A stretch of DNA of 64,000 nt from Clostridia bacterium (GTDB lineage: Bacteria > Bacillota > Clostridia > Oscillospirales > CAG-272): positions 27,145 to 91,144 of the forward strand of contig JAFUQP010000019.1 in NCBI GenBank assembly GCA_017472305.1, read 5' to 3'. Shown piece after piece: positions 52,321 to 61,712 of the stretch. The translations under genes and the position numbers were made by a program. Each line of letters begins with the position of its first letter. The stretch's first letter is position 1. The notes below the pieces were generated by a model. That model was not told the DNA's origin and did no database searches. It was given only the letters and a program-made list of their open reading frames with translations.

Positions 52321-52940
52321 TGCGACCAACACTTATTGGAATTTCAGGCGGTACGGGTAGCGGAAAGACCACCCTTGCAAGGAAGCTTGCCGAGCATTTC
52401 GGAGAGTCTATTGCGCTTATCCGCCAGGACGATTATTACAGAAACCGCACCGCTATGCCGCGAGTCGGCGACGAGATAAACTACGACCACCCCGACTCAT
52501 TCGATATGCCGCTGCTATTCTCTCATATTGCGGCGCTTCGCTCGGGGCAGGCTGTCGAGGCACCGATATACGAGTACAAAACTCACACCCGTAGTGAAAA
52601 AACACGGCTTATACACCCTGCCCCCGTCATACTTGTCGAGGGAATTCTGCTATTTGAGTCAGAGGAGCTCTCAAGGCTCTTTGATATGAAAATCTTTGTT
52701 GATACCGACCCCGACGTAAGGCTTCTCCGCCGTATCAGACGGGATATGGAGAGCCGTGGAAGAACGCTTGACTCTGTTATCAAGCAATACCTCACAACCG
52801 TCAAGCCGATGCACGAGGCGTTCGTCGAGCCCTCGAAAAAGCGCGCCGACGTAATAGTCCCCGAGGGCGGCGAAAACGCGGTGGCAACCGCTATGATTAT
52901 CGACAGAATAGGACACCTTATTTCCGCAAGGCAGGGATAA
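52317..52940 (+). CDS. udk: Uridine kinase
   Basis: 207 residues. P-loop GGTGSGKTT near 10-18, DDYYRN, NYDHPDSFD, and EGILLF are classical uridine-cytidine kinase motifs. Two adjacent ATGs (52317 and 52320); the second has the better spacing from GGTAAAGGA. Phosphorylates uridine and cytidine, adding a pyrimidine arm to the deo operon. Confidence 0.93.
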   Translation: MMRPTLIGISGGTGSGKTTLARKLAEHFGESIALIRQDDYYRNRTAMPRVGDEINYDHPDSFDMPLLFSHIAALRSGQAVEAPIYEYKTHTRSEKTRLIHPAPVILVEGILLFESEELSRLFDMKIFVDTDPDVRLLRRIRRDMESRGRTLDSVIKQYLTTVKPMHEAFVEPSKKRADVIVPEGGENAVATAMIIDRIGHLISARQG

Positions 52941-53023
52941 CGCTCGCTACACGACCGCAAGCCCCTGCGAGCTTTTCATACCTCTGAAAATTTTTCAAAA
53001 AGCGAAAAGAAAGGAAAGAAAAA

Positions 53024-53632
53024 ATGAAAAAATTCTTTGAGGAATTCAAAAAGTTTATTACAAGAGGAAACGTCGTCGATATGGCAGTCGGTGTTATCGT
53101 CGGTAGCTCGTTCACGGCGATTGTAAACGGTATGTCAAACTACATACTGAAGCCGATAATCAACTGGCTTATTGCCCTTATCTTCGGCAAGAACTCCTTC
53201 GCAGAGATACACACCTTCCTTATTAAGGTCACAGACGACACAGGCGCTATCGACCTTACGCAGTCGATTTACATTGACTGGGGCGCGTTCATTAACGCGG
53301 TGCTCAACTTCTTAATAGTTGCCTTTGTACTCTTTACGATAGTCAAGATTATCAACCGCTTCCGCGAGGAGCGCAAGGAGTTTGCAGAGAGCATTATGCG
53401 CGGAAGGCTTACAAGAGCCGAGAGGCGCGAGCTTCGCAAGGCCGGCATAAATCGCAGGGACAAGGAAGCTGTCAAGGTGTACTTTGAGGAAAAGAAGCGC
53501 ATAGCAGACGAGGCGGCAAAAAAGGCAGAAGAAGAGGCAGCCGAGAAGGCAAGGCTCGAGCGCGAGGCAAATCCCACGACCGAGGACCTTCTTAAAATGA
53601 TACTCGAACAAATCAAAGCTAACAAGGCTTAA
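53024..53632 (+). CDS. mscL: Large-conductance mechanosensitive channel MscL with long tail
   Basis: 202 residues. MscL start (FKKFITRGNVVDMAVGVIVGSSF...) and second helix FINAVLNFLIVAFVLFTIVK are typical. The C-terminal part (about 120-202) is a Lys/Glu/Ala-rich extended helix, making it about 60 residues longer than most MscL. Probably cotranscribed with the salvage genes (83-nt gap) and ended by the terminator at 53734. Releases solutes on osmotic downshock. Confidence 0.93.
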   Translation: MKKFFEEFKKFITRGNVVDMAVGVIVGSSFTAIVNGMSNYILKPIINWLIALIFGKNSFAEIHTFLIKVTDDTGAIDLTQSIYIDWGAFINAVLNFLIVAFVLFTIVKIINRFREERKEFAESIMRGRLTRAERRELRKAGINRRDKEAVKVYFEEKKRIADEAAKKAEEEAAEKARLEREANPTTEDLLKMILEQIKANKA

Positions 53633-53733
53633 CGTCCGAGGCTATCAGTGGAGAAGAAGCCTTAATCTAAAAGCAACAACGAGCCATCACTTCCAAAAGC
53701 AAAAAGCGAAACACAGCTTCCAAAAATAGCAAA

Positions 53734-53768
53734 GAAAAAGGGCTGAACCGAGGTTCAGCCCTTTAAAT
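53734..53768. terminator. Bidirectional terminator between mscL and operon B
   Basis: AAAGGGCTGAAC / GTTCAGCCCTTT with loop CGAG, flanked by A and T runs; serves both converging transcripts. Confidence 0.9.
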
Positions 53769-53782
53769 TATTCAGTCGGAAA

Positions 53783-55213
53783 TTACTCGAAGTGAACGTA
53801 TACGTTGTCCATATAGAGAACGTCTTTATATGTTGCATTATCGGTTACGTACTGAACTCTGCACATATAGTCACCCGTCGTTTCACCATAAAATGTTCCG
53901 GAGTGCATTCCGCTCGAAGCACCTGCTGTATACTGAAGATTTCCATTAACATAGAACTTGAGTTCGTTTGTATCAAGATCAATTTCTGCTCTTATATTAT
54001 ACCAAAGATGCTTATTGAAGGTTACTCCTGCGAAATCAAGAGTGTCCTCGTCAATGTTTTTGTAGACTAACTGAACGACTCTGGGGGTACCCGATGTTCT
54101 TCCACCATCAAAAATAACCTTAAAGCGTGTTCCGTAGGTGCTTTCCGTGCTGTTTACTGTATCAAACTTAACATCAAACTCAACTACAGCCTTGGTCTTG
54201 TCACCGTTCTTTTCATTAGCAAGTTCTTTCCAATGAAGCTCGTATAAGCTTCCCGCAGTGTTATCAACAGCAAGAGCTCCGTCAGAAATTGTTCCGCTTC
54301 CCCAATTATCATTGTACGCGGTACCTGTTGTCGAGCAGTCAAATCTCTGACCTTCCTTGGTGGCGTCGTTGTAGTAAATGCCGTTTCCGCGGTAGTCGGT
54401 AGGCATTACAGACGCGTCAACGGGAGTAAATATGAGGTTTCCGTTTACGGGAATTGTATCGGTAAGCGAGTAAATCATCGGTGCGCCGGACTGAACCGCA
54501 AAGTCATCGTCAACGTACACACCTACTACCGACCAGCCGACGATATTTTCGTCAGAACCCGTGTAAGCAACCTGAATTTCCGTGCCGCGCTTAACCGTTC
54601 CTGCGGTGAAGCCCATATAGTTACCGTCGGTTGCGGTAACGTAGCAGTAATCGTCGGGCGACTCTCCTGTCGCGTAGTTAAGCACCTGCTGTGCGTACTC
54701 GCCGGTGTAGTAGAGGTGGCTGTAGAACGCCTTCATAGCAGCGGTGTTCTCGGAGTCATACTTGAACTGTCTTTCGTATATGTACTCAAGGGCGCTGTAT
54801 TTATCAACTGCGCTTTCTGCCGCAACGCTTCCGTCAGCATTGAAGATAACTGCCTGTGCGAAGATAACCATAGTCATATGCTTCAGGGGAATTTCGGGGG
54901 AATAGAACACCTTCGCGCCGAGAACCGCCTCGTCGGTGCTTATTTCATAATCCGTGACCGTGTACTCGGTAACGCCCTCGGCTCCGGGATAGCCGTCATA
55001 AATACGCATTGCAACGTACTGTCCGTCGGTAAGCTCGGAATTATCAACCGCATACATTATCGAAAGCTCGCCACCGTAATAAAGGTTTCTGCCGACGATT
55101 CCAACCGTCTGACCGTCGCCCTCTGCTCCTGCAATAAAGCCTACAGCACCGCCCACAAGAAGCAGGCACGCGATAAGAAATGCAATAAGGCTTGTTTTTC
55201 TGTTGTTTTTCAT
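53783..55213 (-). CDS. Operon B secreted protein with C-terminal LamG-like domain
   Basis: 476 residues. Signal peptide (SLIAFLIACLLLVGGAVGFIAGA), no lipobox. N-terminal domain homologous to the operon A protein (GGELSIMYAVD; KYSALEYIYERQ; AQQVLNY), a short linker domain (YMGFTAGTVKRGTEI), then a LamG-like end (AVVEFDVKFDTV, NELKFYVNGNL, DNVYVHFE). As in operon A, the LamG part (53783-54330) is more AT-rich than the rest of the gene. Last gene of operon B. Confidence 0.72.
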   Translation of the reverse strand: MKNNRKTSLIAFLIACLLLVGGAVGFIAGAEGDGQTVGIVGRNLYYGGELSIMYAVDNSELTDGQYVAMRIYDGYPGAEGVTEYTVTDYEISTDEAVLGAKVFYSPEIPLKHMTMVIFAQAVIFNADGSVAAESAVDKYSALEYIYERQFKYDSENTAAMKAFYSHLYYTGEYAQQVLNYATGESPDDYCYVTATDGNYMGFTAGTVKRGTEIQVAYTGSDENIVGWSVVGVYVDDDFAVQSGAPMIYSLTDTIPVNGNLIFTPVDASVMPTDYRGNGIYYNDATKEGQRFDCSTTGTAYNDNWGSGTISDGALAVDNTAGSLYELHWKELANEKNGDKTKAVVEFDVKFDTVNSTESTYGTRFKVIFDGGRTSGTPRVVQLVYKNIDEDTLDFAGVTFNKHLWYNIRAEIDLDTNELKFYVNGNLQYTAGASSGMHSGTFYGETTGDYMCRVQYVTDNATYKDVLYMDNVYVHFE

Positions 55214-55310
55214 TTTTCATTCCTCTTCAAATGTGTTTTCGGGCACATGCCCGTGGGATTGCTTTGTGCTATTTGATTAAGTCAAGCTATAAAGTCCTTT
55301 TCCAAGCAGA

Positions 55311-55448
55311 TTAAACTCTCGGTACCCATGTGCTTGGTGAATGGTTGTTTCCGTCGCCAAATTCTGCGTCCACCGGGGAGGTAGCTATTACGTCAGTACT
55401 GTCAAAGGCAACGAGCACTAGATTTGCGGGATTGTATTTTTCCTTCAC
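55311..55448 (-). CDS. Operon B 45-aa peptide with DS-x-DVI-x-TSP core
   Basis: Start GTG at 55448 with a perfect AAAGGAGG site 7 nt upstream. Product: basic start VKEKYNPANL, core VLVAFDSTDVIATSP, acidic middle, tail DGNNHSPSTWVPRV. No signal peptide or Cys. Homologue of the operon A peptide (21252-21422): same place between the cytoplasmic SNSARD gene and the secreted LamG gene, with similar gaps (52 and 97 nt versus 69 and 93). Function unknown. Confidence 0.78.
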   Translation of the reverse strand: MKEKYNPANLVLVAFDSTDVIATSPVDAEFGDGNNHSPSTWVPRV

Positions 55449-55500
55449 CGCTGTCCCTCCTTTCCCAAAATATAAAGTATTATTTACAAAATTGCCTTAA

Positions 55501-57516
55501 TTAATCCTGTTTGACAAGCATAGGGCCGTCAACAAACGCGGCATATATATTATCGAGAGAAACGAACGCTCCGTCAAAGCCCGCCGAGAGAGAAAGATTT
55601 ACGTTCTTTTTATCAGACGACGACGCCGTATCAAGGTTGATAAGCGTTGCAAAGAGCTTGCCGTCTATATAGAGCTTAATCTCCTTTTCAAGGCTGACGT
55701 AGTAGTACTCAAGGCGAAGCTTATAGTTCTTGTTCTGTTCAAGATACGCGCCGCTTACGGGTGTACCGTCCTTGTCGGCAAAGTATATCTCCCCTGCCTC
55801 GCCCGCGTAAAGCCTGACGTCCTTGCGCTCGTCGCCGCTTATCATTCTGATAGTTAAGAAGTTGCCCGAGCGTCCCGAAAGACCGCCTGCAAGGAAATCG
55901 CACTCAAAGACCTGATAGCCGTTGTCGTGCCTTCTCGAATTAACTATCTCAAAGCGGATATTCTCGTCGCAGTCTGCGGTGTTTTGTCTGTCAAACTGCT
56001 TTCTGAATACAACCCTGCCGCCCTTGTCCAGCTCGACTGTCGCGTTGGCTATTCTGTTGATATCCGGCCATACGGCAATCAGCGGCTTCGGCTCACCGTT
56101 TCTATAGGTGAAGAGGTCGCCGATATGCCTTTGCTTTTTCGTTATGGGCTTCGCGTTGGCTATCAGCTTTAAGAAATACTCTCCGTCAAGCGGTGAGTAG
56201 GGCTTGATAAAGGGAATTCCTATAGCCGCGCAGAGCGAGCCCGGGATACCCATAGTCGAAATGGTCGTTGCGTTTACGTCGCTCTCGGCAATGCTCACGC
56301 AGCCTACGGGAGCTCCCTGAGAGCTGTTACAGGGCGCAACCTTGAAGTAGGAGAAGCCGCCGTCAGCTCGCTTGTGCGTTGAGAGCTTATCTATCGTCGC
56401 CCGTATCATAAGCGTAATATCGGGCGCGATTATTTTTCTGATTTCGGCACTCTCCTCGGGGTTGAACGCACGGAGCATATCGCCGATTGTTCTCCAGGTA
56501 TTGAATATTGAGCAAACGTGCGTATCTGCGTTGGCATCGTAGAGCCTTGCTACCGATACGACGCTTCTTACCGCGGCGTGCGCGTTGGGAAGCGGCACCT
56601 TCGCCTTAACGTAGGACATCGACACCTTCATAAGTCCGTTCATATTGCGGTAGGCGTTGTCGCTCTTTTCCCACAACCCGGTTTCGGGGTCCTGAATTCC
56701 GCTAAGAAAGTCTATAAGCGTTTCAATGTATCCGCCCTTAGCAGGACGACTTACGTCATAGTCGGCTTCCCTTCTGCCCGCACACTCCTTGAGCCACATC
56801 TTCCTGTCGGCATTCATAATCTGCGAGAACTGCGACTCAATCTCGTTGCCCGCCAGATACGAGTTATGGGGAATATCGAGATTTACAAGGAATTTCTTGA
56901 AATTATCAATACTTCTGAGAAATGGTGGAAGCGACTGTGACGAACCCTTTGCAGAGTCCTTCTTCATAGAGGACAGAGGCGCGCCGAGCGAGCCCTTAAC
57001 TCCCGAGGGTGTATCGTAAAGAGGCTTAACCTCAAAGTTTGAGAGAAGATAGGTTGCCCAGTTAAGGTCCCTTCCGCGTCGGGAGTTGGTAATGCCCTTT
57101 CCCCACTGCGGATGGTAGAAGAAGCCGTCCTCGGGATTTTGCATTCCGTTAACGAACTCAACTATTTTCGCCTTGGTTTCTGCCGAAAGCGCGTTTGCAT
57201 AATTCTTGATATTCGGCTTGTCGGGATTCTTATATCCGTCCATAGCACCCGACCAGGATATGTTGTCGAGCACCTGAAGGGTTGACTCGAGGTCGGGGAA
57301 ATATCCCGCTGTATCGCGGGCGGAATTTGAGAAGTAGAAGCCACCCATATCCTTGTCCCAGAGGTTAGCCATCCATACGTATATGCCCTCGTCGTATAGC
57401 TTATAGAGGTCACGTAACGCGTCTGTGGCTTCCTTGCCAATAACCTCCTCAGCACGCGCGAATCCCGCCTCGCGCTGAGCTTCTCTTTCCTGTTTTCTTG
57501 CTTCTAAACTATCCAT
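55501..57516 (-). CDS. Operon B cytoplasmic SNSARD protein with LamG-like end
   Basis: 671 residues with no signal peptide. SNSARD core: GGFYFSNSARD at 58-68, FFYHPQWG, SRRGRDLNWA, NGLMK, CSIFNTW, GGFSYF, SDVNATTI. Unlike the operon A homologue it carries an added beta domain at the C-terminus (about 480-671), of the LamG type found in the lipoproteins. No clear ribosome site before the ATG, 33 nt after the lipoprotein stop, so it may depend on coupling. Role inferred as for the operon A homologue. Confidence 0.7.
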   Translation of the reverse strand: MDSLEARKQEREAQREAGFARAEEVIGKEATDALRDLYKLYDEGIYVWMANLWDKDMGGFYFSNSARDTAGYFPDLESTLQVLDNISWSGAMDGYKNPDKPNIKNYANALSAETKAKIVEFVNGMQNPEDGFFYHPQWGKGITNSRRGRDLNWATYLLSNFEVKPLYDTPSGVKGSLGAPLSSMKKDSAKGSSQSLPPFLRSIDNFKKFLVNLDIPHNSYLAGNEIESQFSQIMNADRKMWLKECAGRREADYDVSRPAKGGYIETLIDFLSGIQDPETGLWEKSDNAYRNMNGLMKVSMSYVKAKVPLPNAHAAVRSVVSVARLYDANADTHVCSIFNTWRTIGDMLRAFNPEESAEIRKIIAPDITLMIRATIDKLSTHKRADGGFSYFKVAPCNSSQGAPVGCVSIAESDVNATTISTMGIPGSLCAAIGIPFIKPYSPLDGEYFLKLIANAKPITKKQRHIGDLFTYRNGEPKPLIAVWPDINRIANATVELDKGGRVVFRKQFDRQNTADCDENIRFEIVNSRRHDNGYQVFECDFLAGGLSGRSGNFLTIRMISGDERKDVRLYAGEAGEIYFADKDGTPVSGAYLEQNKNYKLRLEYYYVSLEKEIKLYIDGKLFATLINLDTASSSDKKNVNLSLSAGFDGAFVSLDNIYAAFVDGPMLVKQD

Positions 57517-57549
57517 AATGCTTGAAAATGTAATGTTTGGTTTTCAAAA

Positions 57550-60500
57550 TCAGCCGATTATCACCCAGCCGTCGGCAATATGGTTTCCGTCGTCCTGGCT
57601 GCTATCCGGGCTAACGAATCCCGGCTCAAAGGGTGCTGACGTATCCTCGGTGGGAGTATCATCTCCGCCGCCTCCGCCGCCCGTCGGCGGGTCGGTGTTA
57701 TCTCCACTGTCCTCGCCGCCTGTCGGTGGGTCGGTGTTATCTCCGCTGCCTTCGCCGCCCGTCGGTGGGTCTGTGTTATCTCCGCTGCCCTCGCCGCCTG
57801 TCGGTGGGTCGGTGTTATCTCCGCTGCCCTCGCCGCCCGTCGGTGGCTCTGTGCTTCCGCTCTCGTCCTTCGGATAGAGAGGAACGCTCTCGGCAAAGGC
57901 GTATTCTATCGAGTCGTAACCGCAGAACACGTCGTCGATAAGCATATACACGCCCTCAAAGTTCTTATGAAGGTATACGAAAGCGCGCTTGTTGCTTGTA
58001 GTAATGCTGCCCTGCACAAGACCCGTAAGCTCGGTCACAAAGCTGTTGTTTATAAAGAGCTTAACCGGTGCGTTATCTTCCTCGTAATAATACTCAATGC
58101 GGATTTTGTAGGTTCTGTTTTCCTTAAGATACGGAGTACCTGCTATGGCTATGCCGTTCTCGTCGATAAAGTATATCTGTCCGTCAGAGGTCGCAGACAT
58201 ACCGATAAGAACCTTTTTCATACCGCCGTAGAGCATAAACTTACCGAAGCTTCCCGTCGTGCCGCCGAGGCCGCCGACCTCGAGGTCAAGCTCGAATATC
58301 TGGCAGGGATTTTCCGCGGGAACGTGGCTTGAGGCATATCCGAGGGTGAAGTACTCCTCGGAGTCGTCGGGGTGAACCGTATCACCTATCGCCTTCTTCT
58401 TTGTGAACTTCAGCCTTGAATTTTCCTTTTCAATAGTCGCGTCTGCTATCTTGTTGTCAGGCCATATCTGAATAGCGGGCACCTCGCTGTCGATATCGTA
58501 GTAATCGTAGATATTACCCGTCGATACCTGAGAGTTGTAGTAGCCCTTCTGTGGGTCGTATATGCCCTTCACCACGTCAGACTCCTCTTTATATTCACGC
58601 TGAATATAACCCATAAACAGGTTATCAATCTTGACGTACGCGCCGTCATAGCCCTGGTGCATATAGAGGAAGCCTCTCGTATGTCCCGACTGATTTACAA
58701 TCTCAAGACCCGTAAGCGAAACCGCATATTCGTTGTTTACGAAGAGCTTGACGACTCCGCCGTCAACGTTGTAGTGGAACTCAAAGCGGAGCTTGTAGAA
58801 TTTGTCGCAGTCGAGGTATGGCGTTGATTTATAGGCTCTGCCTGCCGAGTTTACGAAGCAAATCTTGCCTGCGGAATTAACCTTCAGATTTATAGCAACA
58901 CGAAGTCCGCCGCCGTCTATTCTGATTCTCGAGAAGCTGCCCTTCTTGCCTTCAAGTCCACCCGCGAGGAAGTCAAGCTCGAGGCACTGCACGCCGCTCA
59001 TATTCTTCGGGGGCTTACTCGTGCAGGGAACCGAAATATATTCCTCACTGTCGGCAGGGTGAACCTCGTCGCCCACCGCCTGCGCCTTCGTGAACACGAG
59101 CACACCGTCCTCGAGCGCTACGGTCGCGTCGGGCTTCTTATTTTCGGGCCAGATGTTTATCGGGGGAAGCTCCGAGGAGTCCTCAAAGCTATATCTGTTA
59201 CCCTCGAGATACGATGCGAAGAAGTCGCCCTCGGGAAGCTCGGGTATATCATCCTTAAGCGCTACGCCGAGGTTTGAAATAACGTCAACGAATCTGTCGC
59301 CGTCGGCGGGTATGTAGGGATATATAAAGCTCTCTCCCATGGCCGTGAATATCGCCGCGGATAGTCCAAGGCTTGCAATGCCCGCTGCGTTTACGTCACT
59401 CTCGGGCGTGAGAGCACAAGCTACGTCAGCACTCTGCGCCGTATTGCACGGTGTACTCTCGAAATACGAAAATCCGCCGCCCGGCTGATAGTGAATTGCA
59501 ATCTTCTCCACGGTTGCTGCGAGCATCTCGGGAGCGTGCTCAAGAAGCATTTCCTGCACCTTGTCCTTGGTCTCGGAATCAATAACCTCATAGAGATGTC
59601 CAAAGCTCTGCCAAGGATTGTATATCGAGCAAACGTGAGTATCGTGCTCGTCGTCCCTGTACTTTGTAACAGTAATAACGCTCTCGGCTGCCTCAAGTGC
59701 ATAGTCAAACTTAATACCGAACTTCTTATAGCAGCTCGTCGTTTTCATAAGACCGTTGACACCCTCGTAGGTAAGTCCGTCGTCCTCACCGTCCTTATCC
59801 TGACCCGGGCCTACCACCTGCCAGAAGCCGGTTTCGGGATTGATAAGCGAGTTCAGATAGTCACGGAACACCTCGATATATCCGCCTCTAGCAGGAGATT
59901 TTACACTGTATTGCTCCGCCTTTGCACCGGGGTTCTGCGATAACCAAAGCTTTTTGTCGAGCTCTATAATCTGCGGTGCCTGCGACTCTACCGCGTTTCC
60001 TGCGGTGTAGGAGTCATTCGGGAAGTCGAGCGACTTAAGATATTCAAGGAATGCCTCGGGACTCTTAAGGTAAGGCTTTGTTGCGGTCAGAACAACCTTT
60101 GACACGGCAAGAGCTGTGCCTCTTTTTGACACGGGAGTGGCGAGCCCTTCCCTTGAGCCCTTATAGCCGTTTTGAGTATCGTAATAGGGCTGAACGCCAA
60201 TCTCGCTTAGCATCATAGTAGCCCAGTTAAGGTCTCTGCCCTGTCTGCTTACGGTTATGTCGGTTCCCCACTGTGGGTGATAGAAGAAGCCGTCGTTCGG
60301 GCTCTGCATATTAAGTATGAAGCTTGCGAGAGCATCGCCAAGCTCGCCCTGCATAAAGACGCCATACGCCTTCTTGCCCGAGGGAATGTCGTAGTGCGAG
60401 AACGCGCCTGACCAGGATATGCTGTCGAGCACCTGATAGGTAGACTCGAGGTCGGGATAGTAGCCTATAGTATCTCTTGCAGAGTTTGAGAAATAGAAGC

Positions 60501-61293
60501 CGCCTATATCGGGGGCGTAGAGGTTAGCCATCCAGAGATACCAGTCGCTGCCGAACATTCTGTACAGGGCGCGCAGTCCGTCTGCAAGCTCAACTCCAAC
60601 CTTCTCCTCTAGCGCCTTGAACTTTACCTCTCTGTATTCGTTACGGATAGCCTCAATTCTCGTGTCTATACCGTAGGACTGTGAAGCGAGAATTCCACGC
60701 ATTACCGGAAGCTCTTCCTTCGCGCCGTACATTGAGAAGAACTCCGTCATAGCGTCGTCGTAGGCAAGAGCCGAGGAATACGCTATAGCAATGCTCGACG
60801 AATTCGCATAGATTACGTAGCCTGCGGTGTCACTGTTGTCAACGATTTCCTCAAGCTTACGGTACGCTGCCCTCGAGGCGGGGCGGTTCGGGTGATTGCC
60901 TATTATAATTTCCTTCTTGTCGCCCTTGTTTTCGGGGTCGCTGTATACGGGATACTTTCCGGTTATCTCATAGATGCGGCTGAACACCTCGTTTACGTCC
61001 CACTCGTAGCCTGAATCGTTCGAGCGGAGCAACGAAATCTCTGCACCCTCAAACCAGAAAAGCTCTCCTTCGGGCTCAGCGCTGTCCGAGCCGTCCTGAG
61101 TGCCGTCGCCCGTGCTATCGCCGCCGGAGCCTGCCTGTGAATTGTCGGAGCCGTTGCCGCTATTACCACCGTCTGAGGTGTCGGAATCGCCCGAGCCACC
61201 CGAGCCGATACTGCAGGAGACGAGCGTCAAAAGGCAAATCAATAATATCAAAATCGTTCTTGTTAAATTACCTAACATTCTTTTCCCTTCCAT
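57550..61293 (-). CDS. Operon B surface lipoprotein with SNSARD and LamG-like domains
   Basis: 1247 residues from ATG 61293 (GGAGGAG 2-4 nt upstream; ATG 61278 is an alternative with GAAGGG before it). Lipobox LVSC, Gly/Ser/Asp linker, an N-terminal domain with EIIIGNHP...GYVIYA as in operon A, SNSARD core (GGFYFSNSARDTIGY, YHPQWG, SRQGRDLNWA, NGLMK, CSIYNPW, GGFSYF, SDVNAA), two LamG-like domains (KLFVNNEYAVSLTG, KLFINNSFVTELTG), five PPTGGEGSGDNT-type repeats, tail DGNHIADGWVIIG. Same plan as the operon A lipoprotein, with fewer LamG units. Confidence 0.72.
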   Translation of the reverse strand: MEGKRMLGNLTRTILILLICLLTLVSCSIGSGGSGDSDTSDGGNSGNGSDNSQAGSGGDSTGDGTQDGSDSAEPEGELFWFEGAEISLLRSNDSGYEWDVNEVFSRIYEITGKYPVYSDPENKGDKKEIIIGNHPNRPASRAAYRKLEEIVDNSDTAGYVIYANSSSIAIAYSSALAYDDAMTEFFSMYGAKEELPVMRGILASQSYGIDTRIEAIRNEYREVKFKALEEKVGVELADGLRALYRMFGSDWYLWMANLYAPDIGGFYFSNSARDTIGYYPDLESTYQVLDSISWSGAFSHYDIPSGKKAYGVFMQGELGDALASFILNMQSPNDGFFYHPQWGTDITVSRQGRDLNWATMMLSEIGVQPYYDTQNGYKGSREGLATPVSKRGTALAVSKVVLTATKPYLKSPEAFLEYLKSLDFPNDSYTAGNAVESQAPQIIELDKKLWLSQNPGAKAEQYSVKSPARGGYIEVFRDYLNSLINPETGFWQVVGPGQDKDGEDDGLTYEGVNGLMKTTSCYKKFGIKFDYALEAAESVITVTKYRDDEHDTHVCSIYNPWQSFGHLYEVIDSETKDKVQEMLLEHAPEMLAATVEKIAIHYQPGGGFSYFESTPCNTAQSADVACALTPESDVNAAGIASLGLSAAIFTAMGESFIYPYIPADGDRFVDVISNLGVALKDDIPELPEGDFFASYLEGNRYSFEDSSELPPINIWPENKKPDATVALEDGVLVFTKAQAVGDEVHPADSEEYISVPCTSKPPKNMSGVQCLELDFLAGGLEGKKGSFSRIRIDGGGLRVAINLKVNSAGKICFVNSAGRAYKSTPYLDCDKFYKLRFEFHYNVDGGVVKLFVNNEYAVSLTGLEIVNQSGHTRGFLYMHQGYDGAYVKIDNLFMGYIQREYKEESDVVKGIYDPQKGYYNSQVSTGNIYDYYDIDSEVPAIQIWPDNKIADATIEKENSRLKFTKKKAIGDTVHPDDSEEYFTLGYASSHVPAENPCQIFELDLEVGGLGGTTGSFGKFMLYGGMKKVLIGMSATSDGQIYFIDENGIAIAGTPYLKENRTYKIRIEYYYEEDNAPVKLFINNSFVTELTGLVQGSITTSNKRAFVYLHKNFEGVYMLIDDVFCGYDSIEYAFAESVPLYPKDESGSTEPPTGGEGSGDNTDPPTGGEGSGDNTDPPTGGEGSGDNTDPPTGGEDSGDNTDPPTGGGGGGDDTPTEDTSAPFEPGFVSPDSSQDDGNHIADGWVIIG
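57655..57849 (-). repeat. In-frame tandem repeat, 39 bp x 5
   Basis: Five 13-residue units, DPPTGGEGSGDNT or variants, before the C-terminal tail of the operon B lipoprotein. It is the positional counterpart of the GEGGNT repeat in operon A but unrelated in unit length, so each stalk has expanded on its own. Confidence 0.88.
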
Positions 61294-61354
61294 AGCTCCT
61301 CCTTTATTTCTCACGCCGATAATGAAAACGGCTGCATTTTCTTTCGTCAATATT

Positions 61355-61383
61355 ATGATATCATTATATCGGGGGCAATTCAA
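61355..61383 (-). promoter_or_regulatory. Probable sigma-A promoter of operon B
   Basis: On the minus strand TTGAAT (61383-61378), 17-bp spacer, TATCAT (61360-61355), about 60 nt before the start. A palindrome ATGATATCAT overlaps the -10, a possible operator. Confidence 0.55.
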
Positions 61384-61507
61384 CCGCATTTTGGTGGATT
61401 TTTTGATATTTTTTGTAGGCTCATTAGGTAAAAATGCACCGCTTCGAAAAGCCTGACTGTCAAGGTGCACAATTTTTCAACCGTCAACTATACAAACCGC
61501 ATAAAAC

Positions 61508-61560
61508 AAAAAAATCAGGCCTTCCTACCGTCATCGGGTAAGATAAGTCTGATTTTTTTC
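61508..61560. terminator. Bidirectional terminator-like hairpin
   Basis: AAAAAATCAG pairs with CTGATTTTTT around an inner stem (TACC / GGGTA). Lies between operon B and the SGNH gene; both point left, so on the minus strand it would end the SGNH transcript. Confidence 0.75.
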
Positions 61561-61712
61561 TGTTTGCAGATTATATGCAATCAGGGCAATTCTATGCAAA
61601 GAAAGACCTCATTCTATAGCAAAAAAGTGCCCGTAAAAGGAGAGCCGTCTAAAAGCTGTGGCACAAACCACGGTGTTATCCTTGACGGAGAGCACGCATT
61701 AAGTGCGCGGCT

